NCBI GenBank assembly: GCA_023055355.1
Contig: JALJCS010000001.1
Location: 106,036,881-106,100,880 of the forward strand
DNA: 64,000 bases
Origin: Agelaius tricolor
Lineage: Eukaryota > Chordata > Aves > Passeriformes > Icteridae
Direction: 5' to 3'
Under the pieces are notes generated by a model. It saw only the letters and a list, made by a program, of their open reading frames with translations, was not told where the DNA came from and did no database searches. The stretch's first letter is position 1. Each line of letters starts with the position of its first letter. Of this stretch, positions 1-11,860 are shown piece after piece. The translations under genes and the position numbers were made by a program.

Positions 1-1395
1 GCTTTTCAAGTCTTTTCAAGGTAATCTTCTATGTGTTTACTAGCATATATACAATATCAACTGTCCTTTTTGGTCTGTCATGTAAAATTGTTTCAGAACA
101 GGGGCTTTAGTATTACAGCAGAAAAAAAATTGTTATTCATTTTGTATGATTTAAAAGTCATCTCTGATTTATTTATTCCATTGCTCTGGCATGTTGTTAG
201 GCCTTTCTTAAGCTTCAGTGTTATGTCCAGTGACATTGTCAACTGTGTCATGACCTAAGACAAATTGTTCTTATTTCATCTGCTAGTACCCCTTCCTATG
301 AGTTAAGCAGCATTATGTGCCAGAGGGAACAAGCACTGACCAGAAAAGTTGCAAGACATATTTACGTGGTGTCTGGGATAAGTGAAGTTCCTCATACAAC
401 ATCCATGTGTTCATTTAAATCTTAATTTACCCTCTGAAAGGTGACAGGCCCAAGGGGAGTAACAGACATGGGAGTCCTTCCAGGAGCTTGTCTGATGGGT
501 ATCAGTGGGATTCCTACTATCAAGTGAGGCACTGAGTTGCCACTGACCTGAAGCTTATTCTTTAGTTTCCAACAGACTTCCTTGCTGATGTCAGACACTC
601 TAGTAGCCTCAGCAAAGCTTTACATTCTGTCAAATTTGCTGCCAGAGTCCATTTCTCTGGTTAGGCAACAAAAGGGCCATTTAACAGTGCAGTACAAGTC
701 TGCTTTCCTAGGCCTGATGCTCCAGCTGGAACAGAGCCCTGAAGCAACTTTTTGGATGGCTACTACAAGGATATCACACCTCTGTGAGGTTACACCACGT
801 TTTTGTAGAATGTGAAACCTACTAGCAGGGCTAGCCTTACATTCTAACTGGCTTTCAATGGCCTGAAATACAGAGAGGTTTGGGATGAGGATCCAGTGGA
901 AGAACTGCAGTGCTCTCTTACTGGATCATTTACACTGGGACAAAACCAGTCTGCACAGAGGACAGACTTCTCAGGGCCCAGATTTAAGTGAGTCGTGACA
1001 TTCACCACAAATTTCACCATCATCTGCTGCTAATGAAGAAGGAAGAAAGTGCTTTGTACTTGTCTTCTCAAATACATGAATTTGTCTGTCTGTGTATACC
1101 TGTATGATTGAGAGCCAGAGAAGACAACTGCTGCACTGCACATACTTTTGGCCTGAAGAAGAGGACAAGAAAGGGTTGGGAGGATCAGTACAGTGTATAA
1201 AAATGGCAGATGGAGAAAAAAGGAGGAGGAGAAAGAAATCTGGGAATGTAAAAGAGAGACTGTAAGAAAAAAAAATGTTACAAATCTACAACAATGAATC
1301 AATATACAAAAGTGGGAAAATAATCCAAGCTGGGAGATGTTATGGTAGTAGGTCTGGTAGTGGCATCTTTTCCTTCTAGTCCTCTGTTTGTCTTG
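1..1395. other. Unique noncoding sequence
   Basis: No recognisable repeat or gene was seen. The only ORFs are short (under 95 codons), overlap on both strands and resemble no known protein. The stretch is AT-rich, with a purine-rich patch around 1195-1280. It is most simply intergenic or intronic DNA. Confidence 0.6.
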
Positions 1396-1612
1396 GATCT
1401 ATCTAGTGTCCAAGAAGACAATTTTTGCTGTGAGGATGGTGATGCACGGGAAAAGGTTGTCCAGAGAAGTTGTGGATGGAGATGAGCAAGGCTAGGCTGG
1501 AAGGGGCTCTGAGCAACCTGGTTTAGTGAAATTTGCTCCTGCCCATGGCAGGGAGCTTGGAACTATGTGATCTTGAAAGTTCCTTCCAGTCCAAATCATT
1601 CTATGATTCTAT
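1396..1612 (+). mobile_element. CR1 LINE 3' fragment
   Basis: This is the 3' end of a CR1 retrotransposon, the dominant avian LINE, which spreads by target-primed reverse transcription and is usually 5'-truncated. The sequence follows the CR1 3' UTR in order: a 'gtgaggatggtga' block, 'ccagagaagttgtggatg', 'gagcaacctggtttagtg', 'gcccatggcaggg' and 'ttccttccagtcc'. It ends in the diagnostic ATTCTATGATTCTAT octamer tail near 1599-1612. The copy is heavily diverged and 5'-truncated, with no reverse transcriptase left. The start is approximate; the 3' end is firm. Confidence 0.9.
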
Positions 1613-1643
1613 CACAACAAATAAATTCTATCATAACAAATAA
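1606..1643. repeat. 19-bp tandem duplication at CR1 tail
   Basis: Two adjacent 19-bp units (1606-1624 and 1625-1643) read attctatcacaacaaataa and attctatcataacaaataa, one mismatch apart. They begin in the CR1 octamer tail, so this is probably slippage at or after insertion. Confidence 0.75.
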
Positions 1644-4600
1644 ATACATTTGGAAGAGGAAATGTGGCTCTAATTTCTAGGGCCTTAACTGGCTAAGTAA
1701 AGCAGTGCAAAAGAAGATGATGAGGATTTTGAAGGAAGATACATCTTATATGGTTACACTTGAGTGAGACTCAGAGCAAAATTCCAAGAAACTACTTTTA
1801 TATTAAAAAAGTGGCTGTTGTTGAACAAGTGGAGCATGTGGTGGAAGGAGATTGTTGTCAGTGTAAATGGTGGTTACTGGAGATAGGCTGTCACTGAGAT
1901 AAAAATGAGGTGAAAAGGCTTCAGCTGGTGAAAAATGACATTGGCAAAATTGGTTTGTTTCAGTTGGGGGTGCAGTGGGAGTCCCTAGCTGTCAGGATGT
2001 GCTGTTCAGTAGAGTGGGTTATCAGACAAATATTTCATTTGTTGAATATTCTGTTAAGGACACAGATAATACCACTAAGGCCATCCATGAAGAGCCAATA
2101 GAAACATTAATAAGTCATCATTGAGACACCCATTGTGCACTGTCCTTGTTCCACACACACAGCTCTCAGTGATGTCAGCTCTTCACAGATCCAGCATGGC
2201 TTGTGACCCTGAAGTTTTCACATTTCTAGTGCATTATTTATTGGACAGTGAAAACAGGCAAAAGCTTAGCTTCTTTGGAATTAGAAACCAGAGGCATTAA
2301 TGGGAGACAGTCAGAAAACAAGGGCAAGGTACCTTAGAAAATGCTCAGATTTAGCCTGAATCAAAAGATGGCTGTCTTTGCCATTCTGTTCCACATAAAT
2401 GTGTGTCTAAGACACTGGGCATGAGCAGGAATGCACACCTGCACCCCAGCTTGCTGGCACTCAGAGCCAACTGCGACGGAAGCTGCTGCTGGGGGCTGAA
2501 CTGCTCCTCTTTCATCCCTTCAAGGGATGAAAACATCACTGCACTACTGTCACATCTTCTGTGGAAAACTGAGGCTTCTGTGCTGAGGAAAATTTATCAA
2601 GCATTTTTTTCCACAAGCTTTAAGTTCATTTTGAGCAGGATTCTAAGCCCAGACATGAAGAGGGAAGTGGCTAGGTGTGTGTGGTTCAGTACAGCACAGC
2701 TCTCTGCACAGCCAGAGTGGGTGCAGTGGTGGAGCTTGCCAGAGCACTTGATCACCCTGCCAAGAGCCAGGAGCTGGCTATGATGTGGATAACTTTAATG
2801 CCTCATCTTTTGTCGATGTTTCAGTCTAGACTTGACAGCTTATGTTACTTAAAGCACTGGGAGGAGAGCCCTCCCCAAGCTTTCTGACAGCAGAAGAAGA
2901 CTTTTTCTGTTGCTTGTCACATTTGTGTCTGATGTCTCCTGTAGCATAACACTGTATAAAGAGGTGGAGAAATCGAGGGGGTAGGAGGTGACACCCACTC
3001 CAATTTACCATCTCCTCTGTCCAGCTGATACAGGGCTGCCATGCTGTGAGTTTGCTCTTGCAGTGGATCATTCCTATTCACCCTCTCTCCACCTTTCTCC
3101 AGCCTCCAGGCAGGGGCAAGCGCCTGAAAATTTATGGATATGTGGATATAATAGCAGGCTAAAACTCCTATTCTGTGAAGGCTGTATTTATTTCCTGATT
3201 GATGCTTGTTTTAGCCCCTAAAAAGACTAAAAACTATGAGCATCAAGCCAGTGAGACATTCACAAATATGGCTGTGTGTTTTTTCATTCAGGATTCCAAA
3301 ATGTAAGGCCATTCTTATGCTGAGGTAGTGCCTGAACATTTTTCATTGTTCAGGTGCCTTTGGAGCCTTGTTTCAAGGTGCTCACTTTCAGCCTTGGGAA
3401 ATGAGCTGCAGCAGACCTTTGTTGCAGCATTCCCTAGATGCATTGTGTTCTGCTGTCCTTCCACACAAATGTGACATTTGCAGTGATAAAGGACAAGCAG
3501 AAAATTGGTAGGAGATAATTATTACCTTGTTAGGCTCCAGTTCCAGACCTAAGGAATTTCAAGGTCTGACAGAAGCAGTGATTTTAATGAAGAATAGAAG
3601 GTGGGGGACAAAAGCTTTCTCATAGTAGCTTGTCAATAATTTCTGATGGTGAACTTTTTATTGCTGGTTTTGATTAGAAGTACTCACTGATAATTTTAGG
3701 TGGTTTTCAGCAACCTGTTAGGGTTAATGCGATCCATATATGTACAAATGATGATGAACATAATGTTGTTTTCATATCCAGATGTCATTCACAAAAATGA
3801 TGAGTGGGCACCAACAGGCTGCAGAAGCAAACTGCAGTGATGATAGGAAGCTGTGGAGGGGTAAAGCTTCTCCCCACTATGCTACAAGATAATGGGAGGG
3901 GCTCTGAACAGGGATCTTCATTCCACAGACAAATGGCATTGACATCAAGTAGAGCTCTTCAAAGAGTAGGAGTAAGATTCTTATTGTGCACTGTTTTTTA
4001 CTGACAAGGATTCAATGCAAGCTAATTTCCTTTGACACAAAGCAGGAAAAAAAAAAGCCAATTAAACATCAGAGTTTGAAAGGAATGGTATTCCTCAGGG
4101 CCAAGGAGTTAAAAAAAAAGATGAGTATAAGACAAAGGTAAACTTAGAATCTCATCTGTATATATCAACTTCTCTCCTTAAGAGAGGAGAAAAAAGTTAC
4201 AGTCCTGTCCAAGTAATTCCTCTACTTGCACTATTTCAGGAAAGGTAGCTAGTCACTTGGAGGAGGCATTTGTGCTGAGGCAAAAATCACACTTAATATT
4301 TCAGGTACATTCACAGCTTGCAGGAATCCCCAGGACTTGAAAGAGGCCATACATTAAAATGTTTCATGAGGTTTCTCCATGGTCTGTGGTTTTGTGACTC
4401 TAGTTAATCGCTTTCTAGGACTGTGTCTTCTCACTCTGAAAAAGGTGATGTTCTTCCTCCCTTCCTGAGTGTTTTCTAGGCCAGGCCAAGGTTCTTCTCA
4501 TAATTGCAGATGGTGTGTGATAAATGGCTTAAAGGTGAATGACACCTCTTGGAGCAAAAAAATTTTAGCTCATAACAGCCATTACCCTTGAGAAGTATGG

Positions 4601-5254
4601 AGGGGACAGATGACAGAACCCTGCTCCATGGTTGAGTGCTGGGGAAACAGTCCCTGGTGATGGCAGAATGTGGGGAAGCCTTGTGAATGTATTCAGAAAT
4701 CCTCCTTCCAAGCACAGAGAGCAGATTCTCACTGTCTCACTGCTTGGGTGAGCCCTTAGTATAGGCAGACTCAGCAGAGCTTTTCTCTAATTGAAACAAG
4801 TTGAACAAACACAGATCTAAATGTTGGCAGTGTCTTTGTACTTTCATGGGTTTACTCTTTCCCCCTCTTCTGTTTTGTCAAAAAGAACAGTGATCCTGAC
4901 TGATTATGCAATTGATTCCTATTTTCTCTTACAAGAAGTGCTACCTACAAGATTATTTGGTGATTTCCCAAAGTGCTGATAAATCTTGTTGCAAATGGGA
5001 GCAAGCACCCTTGGGCAGGTAAGGCAACAAAAGTTCAGGCAGCATTTTTCTGCCACAAGCAAGGCAGAGAAAAAAAGCAACTGTATTCATCAAGCAGGAA
5101 GATGAAAGCCATGCCAGCTGTGAGTGGGGACTAAAGTGTACTACAGCATGCATTTCCATGGCAAGCTGAGAACTCCCTGTGTGAAGAAGCATGGAAATAT
5201 TTTAAAAAATTATACTTCCCTGTGGATGCCACTCAGTTTTCAAACACTCTACTC
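1644..5254. other. Unique noncoding sequence
   Basis: No repeat family or gene is recognised in these 3.6 kb. Several ORFs of 60-126 codons (for example 2403-2783) overlap each other and the opposite strand, and none resembles a known protein. The 2400-3000 part is somewhat richer in GC. Nothing supports a promoter or exon. Confidence 0.55.
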
Positions 5255-5302
5255 ATATAGTATTACTTATGTATGATGATATAGTATTACTTATGAATGT
5301 TA
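5255..5302. repeat. 24-bp tandem duplication
   Basis: Two adjacent 24-bp units at 5255-5278 and 5279-5302 share a perfect 17-bp core (atatagtattacttatg) and then diverge. It is a local duplication of two units with no link to a known element. Confidence 0.75.
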
Positions 5303-7640
5303 ATTTAAAGGGTTTTTTTGTTTTGTTTTTAGTGACGCTTTGATGTTTCTGAAGACCTGCAGATGTGCTGCACATTAAAGTCACAAACTCAGGACCACAG
5401 AATTAATTGAGAAAGCTGTCTCAAAAGCAATTATACTGTTTAACTGAATTATTCACCCTCATGTAAGGATTTTGATGATGTCAAAAGACTTCAGCTATGG
5501 TTGTGGGGGCTCAGAGGCAACTGCACAAACTGCTGTCTGTCCTAGGATTCACCAAGAACCTGCTTGGCCCCTGGCATAAGACAAATCAGCCCAGATGCTC
5601 ATAAGGGGGCAATGCACAGGAACCAGGCTCCTGGAGCTAGACATGCTGCTGCTTTGTCTTTCTTGAACAGCATCCTTTTGCTGCCCCTTACTGAAGGACC
5701 CAAGTTCTTTCTTGACATGTCTAATCTGTGTCTATACCTATACAGATGTTTTGAAAATAGATGCATCATCCTGCTGCAGGTCCATAAACAGATTGGTTGG
5801 ATCACCAGGTAACATATGTAAAAGTCAATCTTTGTGACACGTAATCTAAATATTTAGATATGTTTTAGGCTTGCTCTTAAAGCATCTTCTGTGTAAACAG
5901 AGCAGTGTTCATGAAATTGTACAGAATATTGTGTGAAAACTGCTGGTAGTTTATAACCACAGGTTCTTGGACTAGGAAAAAAATACAGAATAAGTGCATT
6001 CAAATAATTTTCAGTGATTCTTACATTGAGTCATCCCTGTCTACACTGACTTTTCCTCTGAAAACAGTTCTAATGTTGTTATACCTGTTCACTGTTTTAA
6101 TATATTTCATATAGCCAGAATCATTTAGGATTGTAGGATTTGCTATTCTATGTTTCTGCTCAAAGGTGTTGGATGTGAATCTTGAATCACAAATACAGCC
6201 ATAACTCAAAGCTTCTCAAGGCTTCTGAAACCAGAGAAAATGGGAAACTTTATGTTGAGTTATTTTAACGTGATACTCAGCTATTGGATGCTGTGTATGC
6301 TTCTTTTCATGGGGGCAAACTGTTGTGCAGAAACAAATACAGAGAGAAACACACTGAGTTGAAGAGCACAAGGATGGTGGTGGTGAAGAGAAAACACATA
6401 ATCCTGTTTCATGCCCATTTGCTGCTTGAATTTCCCTGTGCTGGCTCAAAACCCCACACAGCAGGCACTTTCAAAATTGACCATCCTTTCAGGGAGTCTA
6501 GTGTAATATTACTTAAGTAGGCTTTTCTGAGCTGAATTATCTGTTTTGATTTTATGTTTGGCTCCAGCATTCATAAAACTGTCTCTCTAGGCTGAAAAGC
6601 TCAATTTCCCTACCAGGCATGCTCTCCTTGTACCCTTTACCCACTACAGAGCTTGGCAACCTTTGGCAGCCTGCTCCTGGCAGCTGGATTTTCCTTCTCT
6701 GCCAGGTTCAGGTCTTTGGAAATTCTTTAAACCAGATAATTGCCTGGGAGATCAAAAGGGAGAGTCTGAAGTTTCTTCCCAAATTTAAATGAAAATAGTT
6801 AAGCTAAGGGAGCTCTCCTGTATATTCTGTGAAATGTCAGTGACCAAGCTGGTTAAATGACTTCTGTCTCCTACCTGATCCCAGATGCAATTGATACTTC
6901 TTCCAGCAGTTCTGTTCCTGAGAGATGAAGACAGATTGACCACAGTCTATTTGCTGCTGAAGGAAAAAGGAGCTTCCAGAAGCATTAAGCTTGTTCTCCC
7001 AGCACATTCTCCCAGGAATGCTACATGGTATGTCTACGACTTTCACCATTGTGCCTTTGGAATTATTAATTTAAAGCAAAGGAAGCAGTTTTGTTTTCCT
7101 CAGAGATCACAATCAGTCTTTACATAATAGGACATATTTAGATAATAGAACAAATATGCTTTGCAAGGGTACTTTAACATGAGGTCTCCTAAAGTTCTTC
7201 TAAAAATTCAGTAAAGCCACATGACTCTCAGAGAAAGAGGGATTAATGCATTTTTTATTGCAGAAACCAGTCCACTGATATGAAATAGTAGCTTGCAAAA
7301 ACTCCTGAACATTTGGAGCAAACCCCTTACTTCCCCTTGTTAAATATGGAATTTTGAGTTCTAATCCTTGTCCTGAATATGGTTTATGTATCTGTGAATA
7401 AAATTAAAGAGGAAAACTAAATGCCATTGTAAGTAGAAACCTGGTGCCACTCCTCTCAGTCATTTCTGGAAAGCATCCTTAGTAAGGGCATTGCAGTCAG
7501 GCTACTTTGTACTCACCCCTTATCTTATCCCATAACTCTTGGGTTTCTTTTCTGCACTCCTCCTGCCTGCAAACACCATGTCCCACCTTCCTCATCCCAA
7601 ACCCCCTGTGCCAGACTATATCCCTGGAGCTGGAGAATGT
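5303..7640. other. Unique noncoding sequence
   Basis: AT-rich single-copy-looking DNA. A T-rich run lies at about 5311-5331. The 82-codon ORF at 5564-5812 overlaps an opposite-strand ORF of similar size and has no recognisable domain. Nothing else is supported. Confidence 0.55.
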
Positions 7641-8120
7641 GGTATTTCACTAGGAATTAAATCAATTAATGCAAACTAATCAAGTGATAAGACTTTGGAG
7701 CACCTGAAATTCAGGATTCCTGCTGGCTAAGATGGCAATGAAAGGATGCAGCCACCCATTCTATTGGCTGTCTTGAACTGAACATGTGTCTGATTTCTCT
7801 AACTTTACAGCAACATGGAAACATTTTTGTCCAAATAAGAATGGCATTGCAAATCCTCTGCACTAAAGAAGCATCTAAACCAGTATTTTTAAATGCAAAT
7901 CAACCCAGCTAAAACCTTGGATGAAATTTTCAATGAAACCAATTACATAATATAGCTGGGATAACATAATACTGATCTATAGTTACTTTTTACTAATTAA
8001 TGACTAATTAACTTCTAATAAAAACGTGAATTTTATTAGAAAGGCATCTAATAAAATTTTTACAGGTGTGATCTCATTTAGAGCCTGATTCAGCTATAGA
8101 AAAAATGATTTTTATGGTTG
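7641..8120. promoter_or_regulatory. Homeodomain-motif-rich block (candidate)
   Basis: This block has a high density of TAATTA/ATTAAT cores, including 'caattaatgcaaactaat' near 7663-7680 and a direct repeat of actaattaa at 7992-8000 and 8003-8011. Directly next to it is a perfect hairpin at 8013-8041. TAATTA is the generic homeodomain core, so a cluster can mark an enhancer, but AT-rich DNA produces such cores by chance. Only the motifs are observed; regulatory function is inference. Confidence 0.22.
8013..8041. repeat. Perfect 11-bp stem-loop
   Basis: The left arm ttctaataaaa (8013-8023), a 7-nt loop and the right arm ttttattagaa (8031-8041) pair perfectly. A third partial copy of the arm (tctaataaaa) follows at about 8047. 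The structure is AT-only in its stem and could form a cruciform. No family is assigned. Confidence 0.8.
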
Positions 8121-9487
8121 TTGAACAAGAGCAGCAGCAGCTTTGTAAAAGATATATATATAGCATGAAAGCCCAAAAGGAAATACAGATTTTTAGTGTG
8201 AAAAGCACCATTAAAATTTCTTTTTCCTAAATCAACCAGTTTCTAAATTTCAACGGACCAAAACAGCAATAATTGTATTTAATTGGCAAACGGGAAGGTA
8301 CCAGAAAAAGTACCAAGGATGAAACTGAGCCTGGAAAAGGCAGCTCAAACGCAAGCCGAGAGCTCCATCTGCTGCTGGGCTGCGGCACGGCAGAGACTCT
8401 GCGGAGCCACAACGAGCTGGGATTGTAAAGATGTCCTTGTTAATTGGGAATTGAAATACTTTTAAGGAATACCTATAGATAAAATAAAGCTTTTCCTATC
8501 TTCCAGTCCACTTATTTTAATTTTCTTCTTTTATTTGTTTTGTTTTTGACCTGGCACCTTGAGATCACTACCAGCACCTGCATGATATTCTTCTATCTTG
8601 AAATGTTTAAGAAAAAATTTCCTGCATAGTCCTGTGACAAAACCCCAAACCTCTCTTGGGCTTCACCATCTCTTCAGTTTATTTCTTCATTTTCATGGGC
8701 GAAGGTCTTCTGTAAAAGCTACAGTAGACAGATATCCTGTCTTCTATTCTCATGCTCTGTATTCACCAGCATCTCTCTCCTCTGCCTTTTGGTTTCCTGG
8801 TGCCTTGATTAATAAGGACATATTGATGACAATTATTGCTGTCTGGCAGGTCCTGACAAAACTGAGAATCCTCTCTCCCTGTGAAAGGATCCAGAGAATC
8901 CTCTCTACCAGTGACAACCTCCTTGCATTCTAAATAGTGAGCATAAGGCTGACATACTCTGACAGTCATCTTAGAAATGCATACAATTTGTAGCAAAATA
9001 AATTGTAGTTCATGCTCTACTATAACCCCAACTGAGTACATAGAGAAGGATAATCTGAATTTTACAAATATGCATGAATCAGAAAGTGCTGATCTTCTCA
9101 AAAAGAACAGAAAGGATAAGTGGAATATTTTCATTAGGTGTTTGCTATCACAGTAAGCACTCACTTGAGAAGGACCTTGTGGATAAGTACAGATTTATTT
9201 ACTAACCATGTTATTTGTTATTCTTACTGCAGTGCATCTTACATACCTAGGTCTGCATTGTGTCTCAGTGTGGCCCAATAGATTTTTATGGTGACTCAGT
9301 CAGTACTGAGGTTTCTAGATTCACACTACAGAAATTTTCAGGGTGTTGGCCACAGATTGGCTCTAGTCTGCTCTCATGGACTTGCTGCCTGTTAGCAGCT
9401 GAGTCACACTAAGTCACTGCTGGGAGGAAATTCCCTTATTTGTTTTCATCCCAAACTAAACCCACTCAAGTAGGATGTTCTCCTAGT
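8121..9487. other. Unique noncoding sequence
   Basis: No gene or repeat family is recognised. ORFs of 111 codons (8598-8933, plus) and 133 codons (8763-9164, minus) overlap and look random. A small partial tandem duplication lies at 8864-8914. Confidence 0.55.
8864..8914. repeat. 30-bp-period partial duplication
   Basis: A 21-bp segment beginning gagaatcctctct at 8864-8884 recurs at 8894-8914 with two mismatches, giving a 30-bp period. It is a local duplication with no known family. Confidence 0.65.
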
Positions 9488-9567
9488 CCAGTTGGGTTGG
9501 ACCAGCTGTTTTTTAAAGGTCCCTTCCAAGCCAAGCCAAGTCAAGCAAAGCCATTCTTTGATTCTAA
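9488..9567 (+). mobile_element. CR1 LINE 3' tail
   Basis: A short CR1 remnant. The 'gttgggttggaccagctg' block is followed by 'aaggtcccttccaagcc' and a degenerate octamer end (ccattctttgattcta). Between them is a short run of AAGCC-like pentamers, an expansion not in the usual CR1 end. Only about 80 bp of the 3' UTR is left. Confidence 0.85.
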
Positions 9568-11812
9568 GAAGTGCTCTAGACAGCTTTGGCATGTCCACCA
9601 CAGGGTGGTAAGTGGGGATGCCAAAGAGAGTCACCTAAAACCACATTTCTGTTGGGAACTAAAATGTTAATCCATGAACTAAACTGATGCACAAATAAAC
9701 CTTCTACTGGAAAAAGTCAGCATTTCATTCCAGATATAGTATTTTTAAAACTTTACTAAGCATAATGCATTGCAGAGTACATGTTAAAGAGTATTTTAAT
9801 TCTATTTGTGTTCCTAAGGGCAGATGGATTTTCTTTCTCACTCTGCACTTTACATACTCTTTCCATGTTATAACAGAAAACAAATAATAATCCCTGGAGA
9901 ATTTTTGCATTAAATTTAAACCATACTCACCTTGAGAAGAAAGATGGAGCTATAATATTCAGTATAGTTGGACCACCTATCCCTGAAAACAAGATTTTGT
10001 CTCTTTGAGCTCAGCCCTCCTTAGAGCAAGGTGCAAGCATTTGCACAGAGGCTCTTTTCCCTTTCTTCCACCTTAAAGTAAACAAGGGTTTGTGATAGCT
10101 CTATGTAACTGTATACACCAAATTGTGACAGATCCTGGGACAATAAAACATAAAAGAGTGGGAATGACTTTCAACAAAATGGATAGAATAGTTATGAGTA
10201 CACATCCTTTATAATTATTTTTATTATTATAAGAATTGAAAGTGTCTTCATGCTATTAATGCTTTCCCATCCATTACTTTAATTCCAGAATAAATATTAG
10301 AATATTACATATAAATCTAGACTTTTTTCCTTTTCTCCTCCTCTATATTCTTGTCAACATACATTTTATACCAATAACACAAACTTAATGATATATCATC
10401 TACTAAAATGCAAACACAAAACTTTCCATTGTCAGATACACTTATAAACTCAGAAACCAAGCTGTGATTTTATCCTGTTGATTTCATTAAGCTTGGTGGC
10501 AGCTTTAGGAAAAATTACATAAACTTTTCAATTTCTTATAATTTAAAGAGTTCTGGAGTTGCCAAATCCGGAATAAGGTTGAAGGAGAAGGGCCAATAAA
10601 TAAGACATTTTTGGATATTTTGTGTGATGTTCAAACAGATGTCTCTGCACAGAAGCAATCCTTAAAGTCACCTCTGATAACAAAAATTATTTAGAAGATC
10701 CTGGTAATCAGCTAAACAGAAGTTTCTCTGTGCAGCTCAGCAGAGAAAAAACATCTACAGCTGTACAAGCAAGGTGGTGGCAAAAGAATTGGGGGTTCAG
10801 TTTACCTCACTACTGGATATTACACAAGAAAGAAAAATTATCTAGAACATAAAAACCAGGAGAAAAAATAATTCAAGACTTGAAGATTATTTCATACAGC
10901 CAAGAAGGTAAATCTATTTTCTTCATCAATAAGAAGACCAAGCTTTTCCTCAGAAAGAGGGACGAAGATTTTAGTAAAGATCTTTTCAATTCAGAACAGA
11001 GAAAGGGTCATAAGAATTAATGACTTAATGAAGCTGAAAATTGGAAAATTTAATTTGGGAACATAGCAGAATACAAGCAGGGAGAGTGTATGTTGGTATA
11101 GCATACCTCTTTAAGTTGTGTAAAGTATAAGAAAGGTATCCTGCTCAGGCACTACTTGTCTGCATTTAGGAAACTGCTGATTTGAAATTGTCAAGCATGT
11201 TATTCAACAGTCATGCATCGTGTTCTCTCCTATATTTTTGAAATGTGTTTAAAATACTGTGTTTTTAAAGAAAGTAACACATTTCAATTGCCTAATGACA
11301 AAACCAAGATCTATACTGATAAAAGACTGATGCAGGAACAGCTGTGCTGAAGTCAGAGTGCTGGCTGGAAGTGGGAAGGACACATTGCATCTAGCAAGGA
11401 CTGAGACAGGATATTAGGTAAGAGCAGAACCTTAGGAAAGGATCTGCAAGAACAGGGTAAACAGAAAGAGACACTTCCCTTTATGTTCACTCCAAGATGC
11501 CAGCTTTTTGAATGAAATACTGCACCCCAGGTAGGCTCTACTTCCATGCCTTTGTCTCTGCTCTTAACATCCATTTAAACTTTTAGCACAAAAGTAGTCC
11601 TTATTTGGTAATGAGCTCTATGGCCAAACTGCAGATTAAAAGTTATTATTAAAAAAAATTTGTTCCTTGCTAATTCAATTTAGTAGTTCCTAATTCCAAA
11701 AAGAATCAATGAATAAGTATTCAGCAAATTTTCAGTATTATATACAGTGAATAAACATTCACTCGCCATTTTCTTTGCTGCCTTTCTACCTTTCTACACT
11801 ATATAGTGTCTT
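9568..11812. other. Unique AT-rich noncoding sequence
   Basis: Very AT-rich, particularly 10190-10330, with A/T microrepeats such as the TTATTATTATA stretch near 10215. No ORF over 75 codons and no recognised repeat family. Confidence 0.6.
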
Positions 11813-11860
11813 TTATATCTATATCTGTATCATCTATATCTATATCTGTATTTATATCCT
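11813..11860. repeat. Degenerate TATATC-type tandem repeat
   Basis: Imperfect tandem TATATC/TATCTG units arranged as a higher-order repeat of about 19 bp, roughly two copies. The overlapping plus-strand ORFs here (rich in Ile, Ser and Tyr) are a by-product of the repeat. Confidence 0.8.

Noticed and set aside
3319..3330. let-7-like tgaggtagt
   Set aside because: Only the first nine bases fit; the following bases differ from let-7 and no precursor hairpin was found.
8763..9164. 133-codon minus ORF
   Set aside because: Overlaps a 111-codon plus ORF, shows no domain and includes the duplicated 8864-8914 segment.
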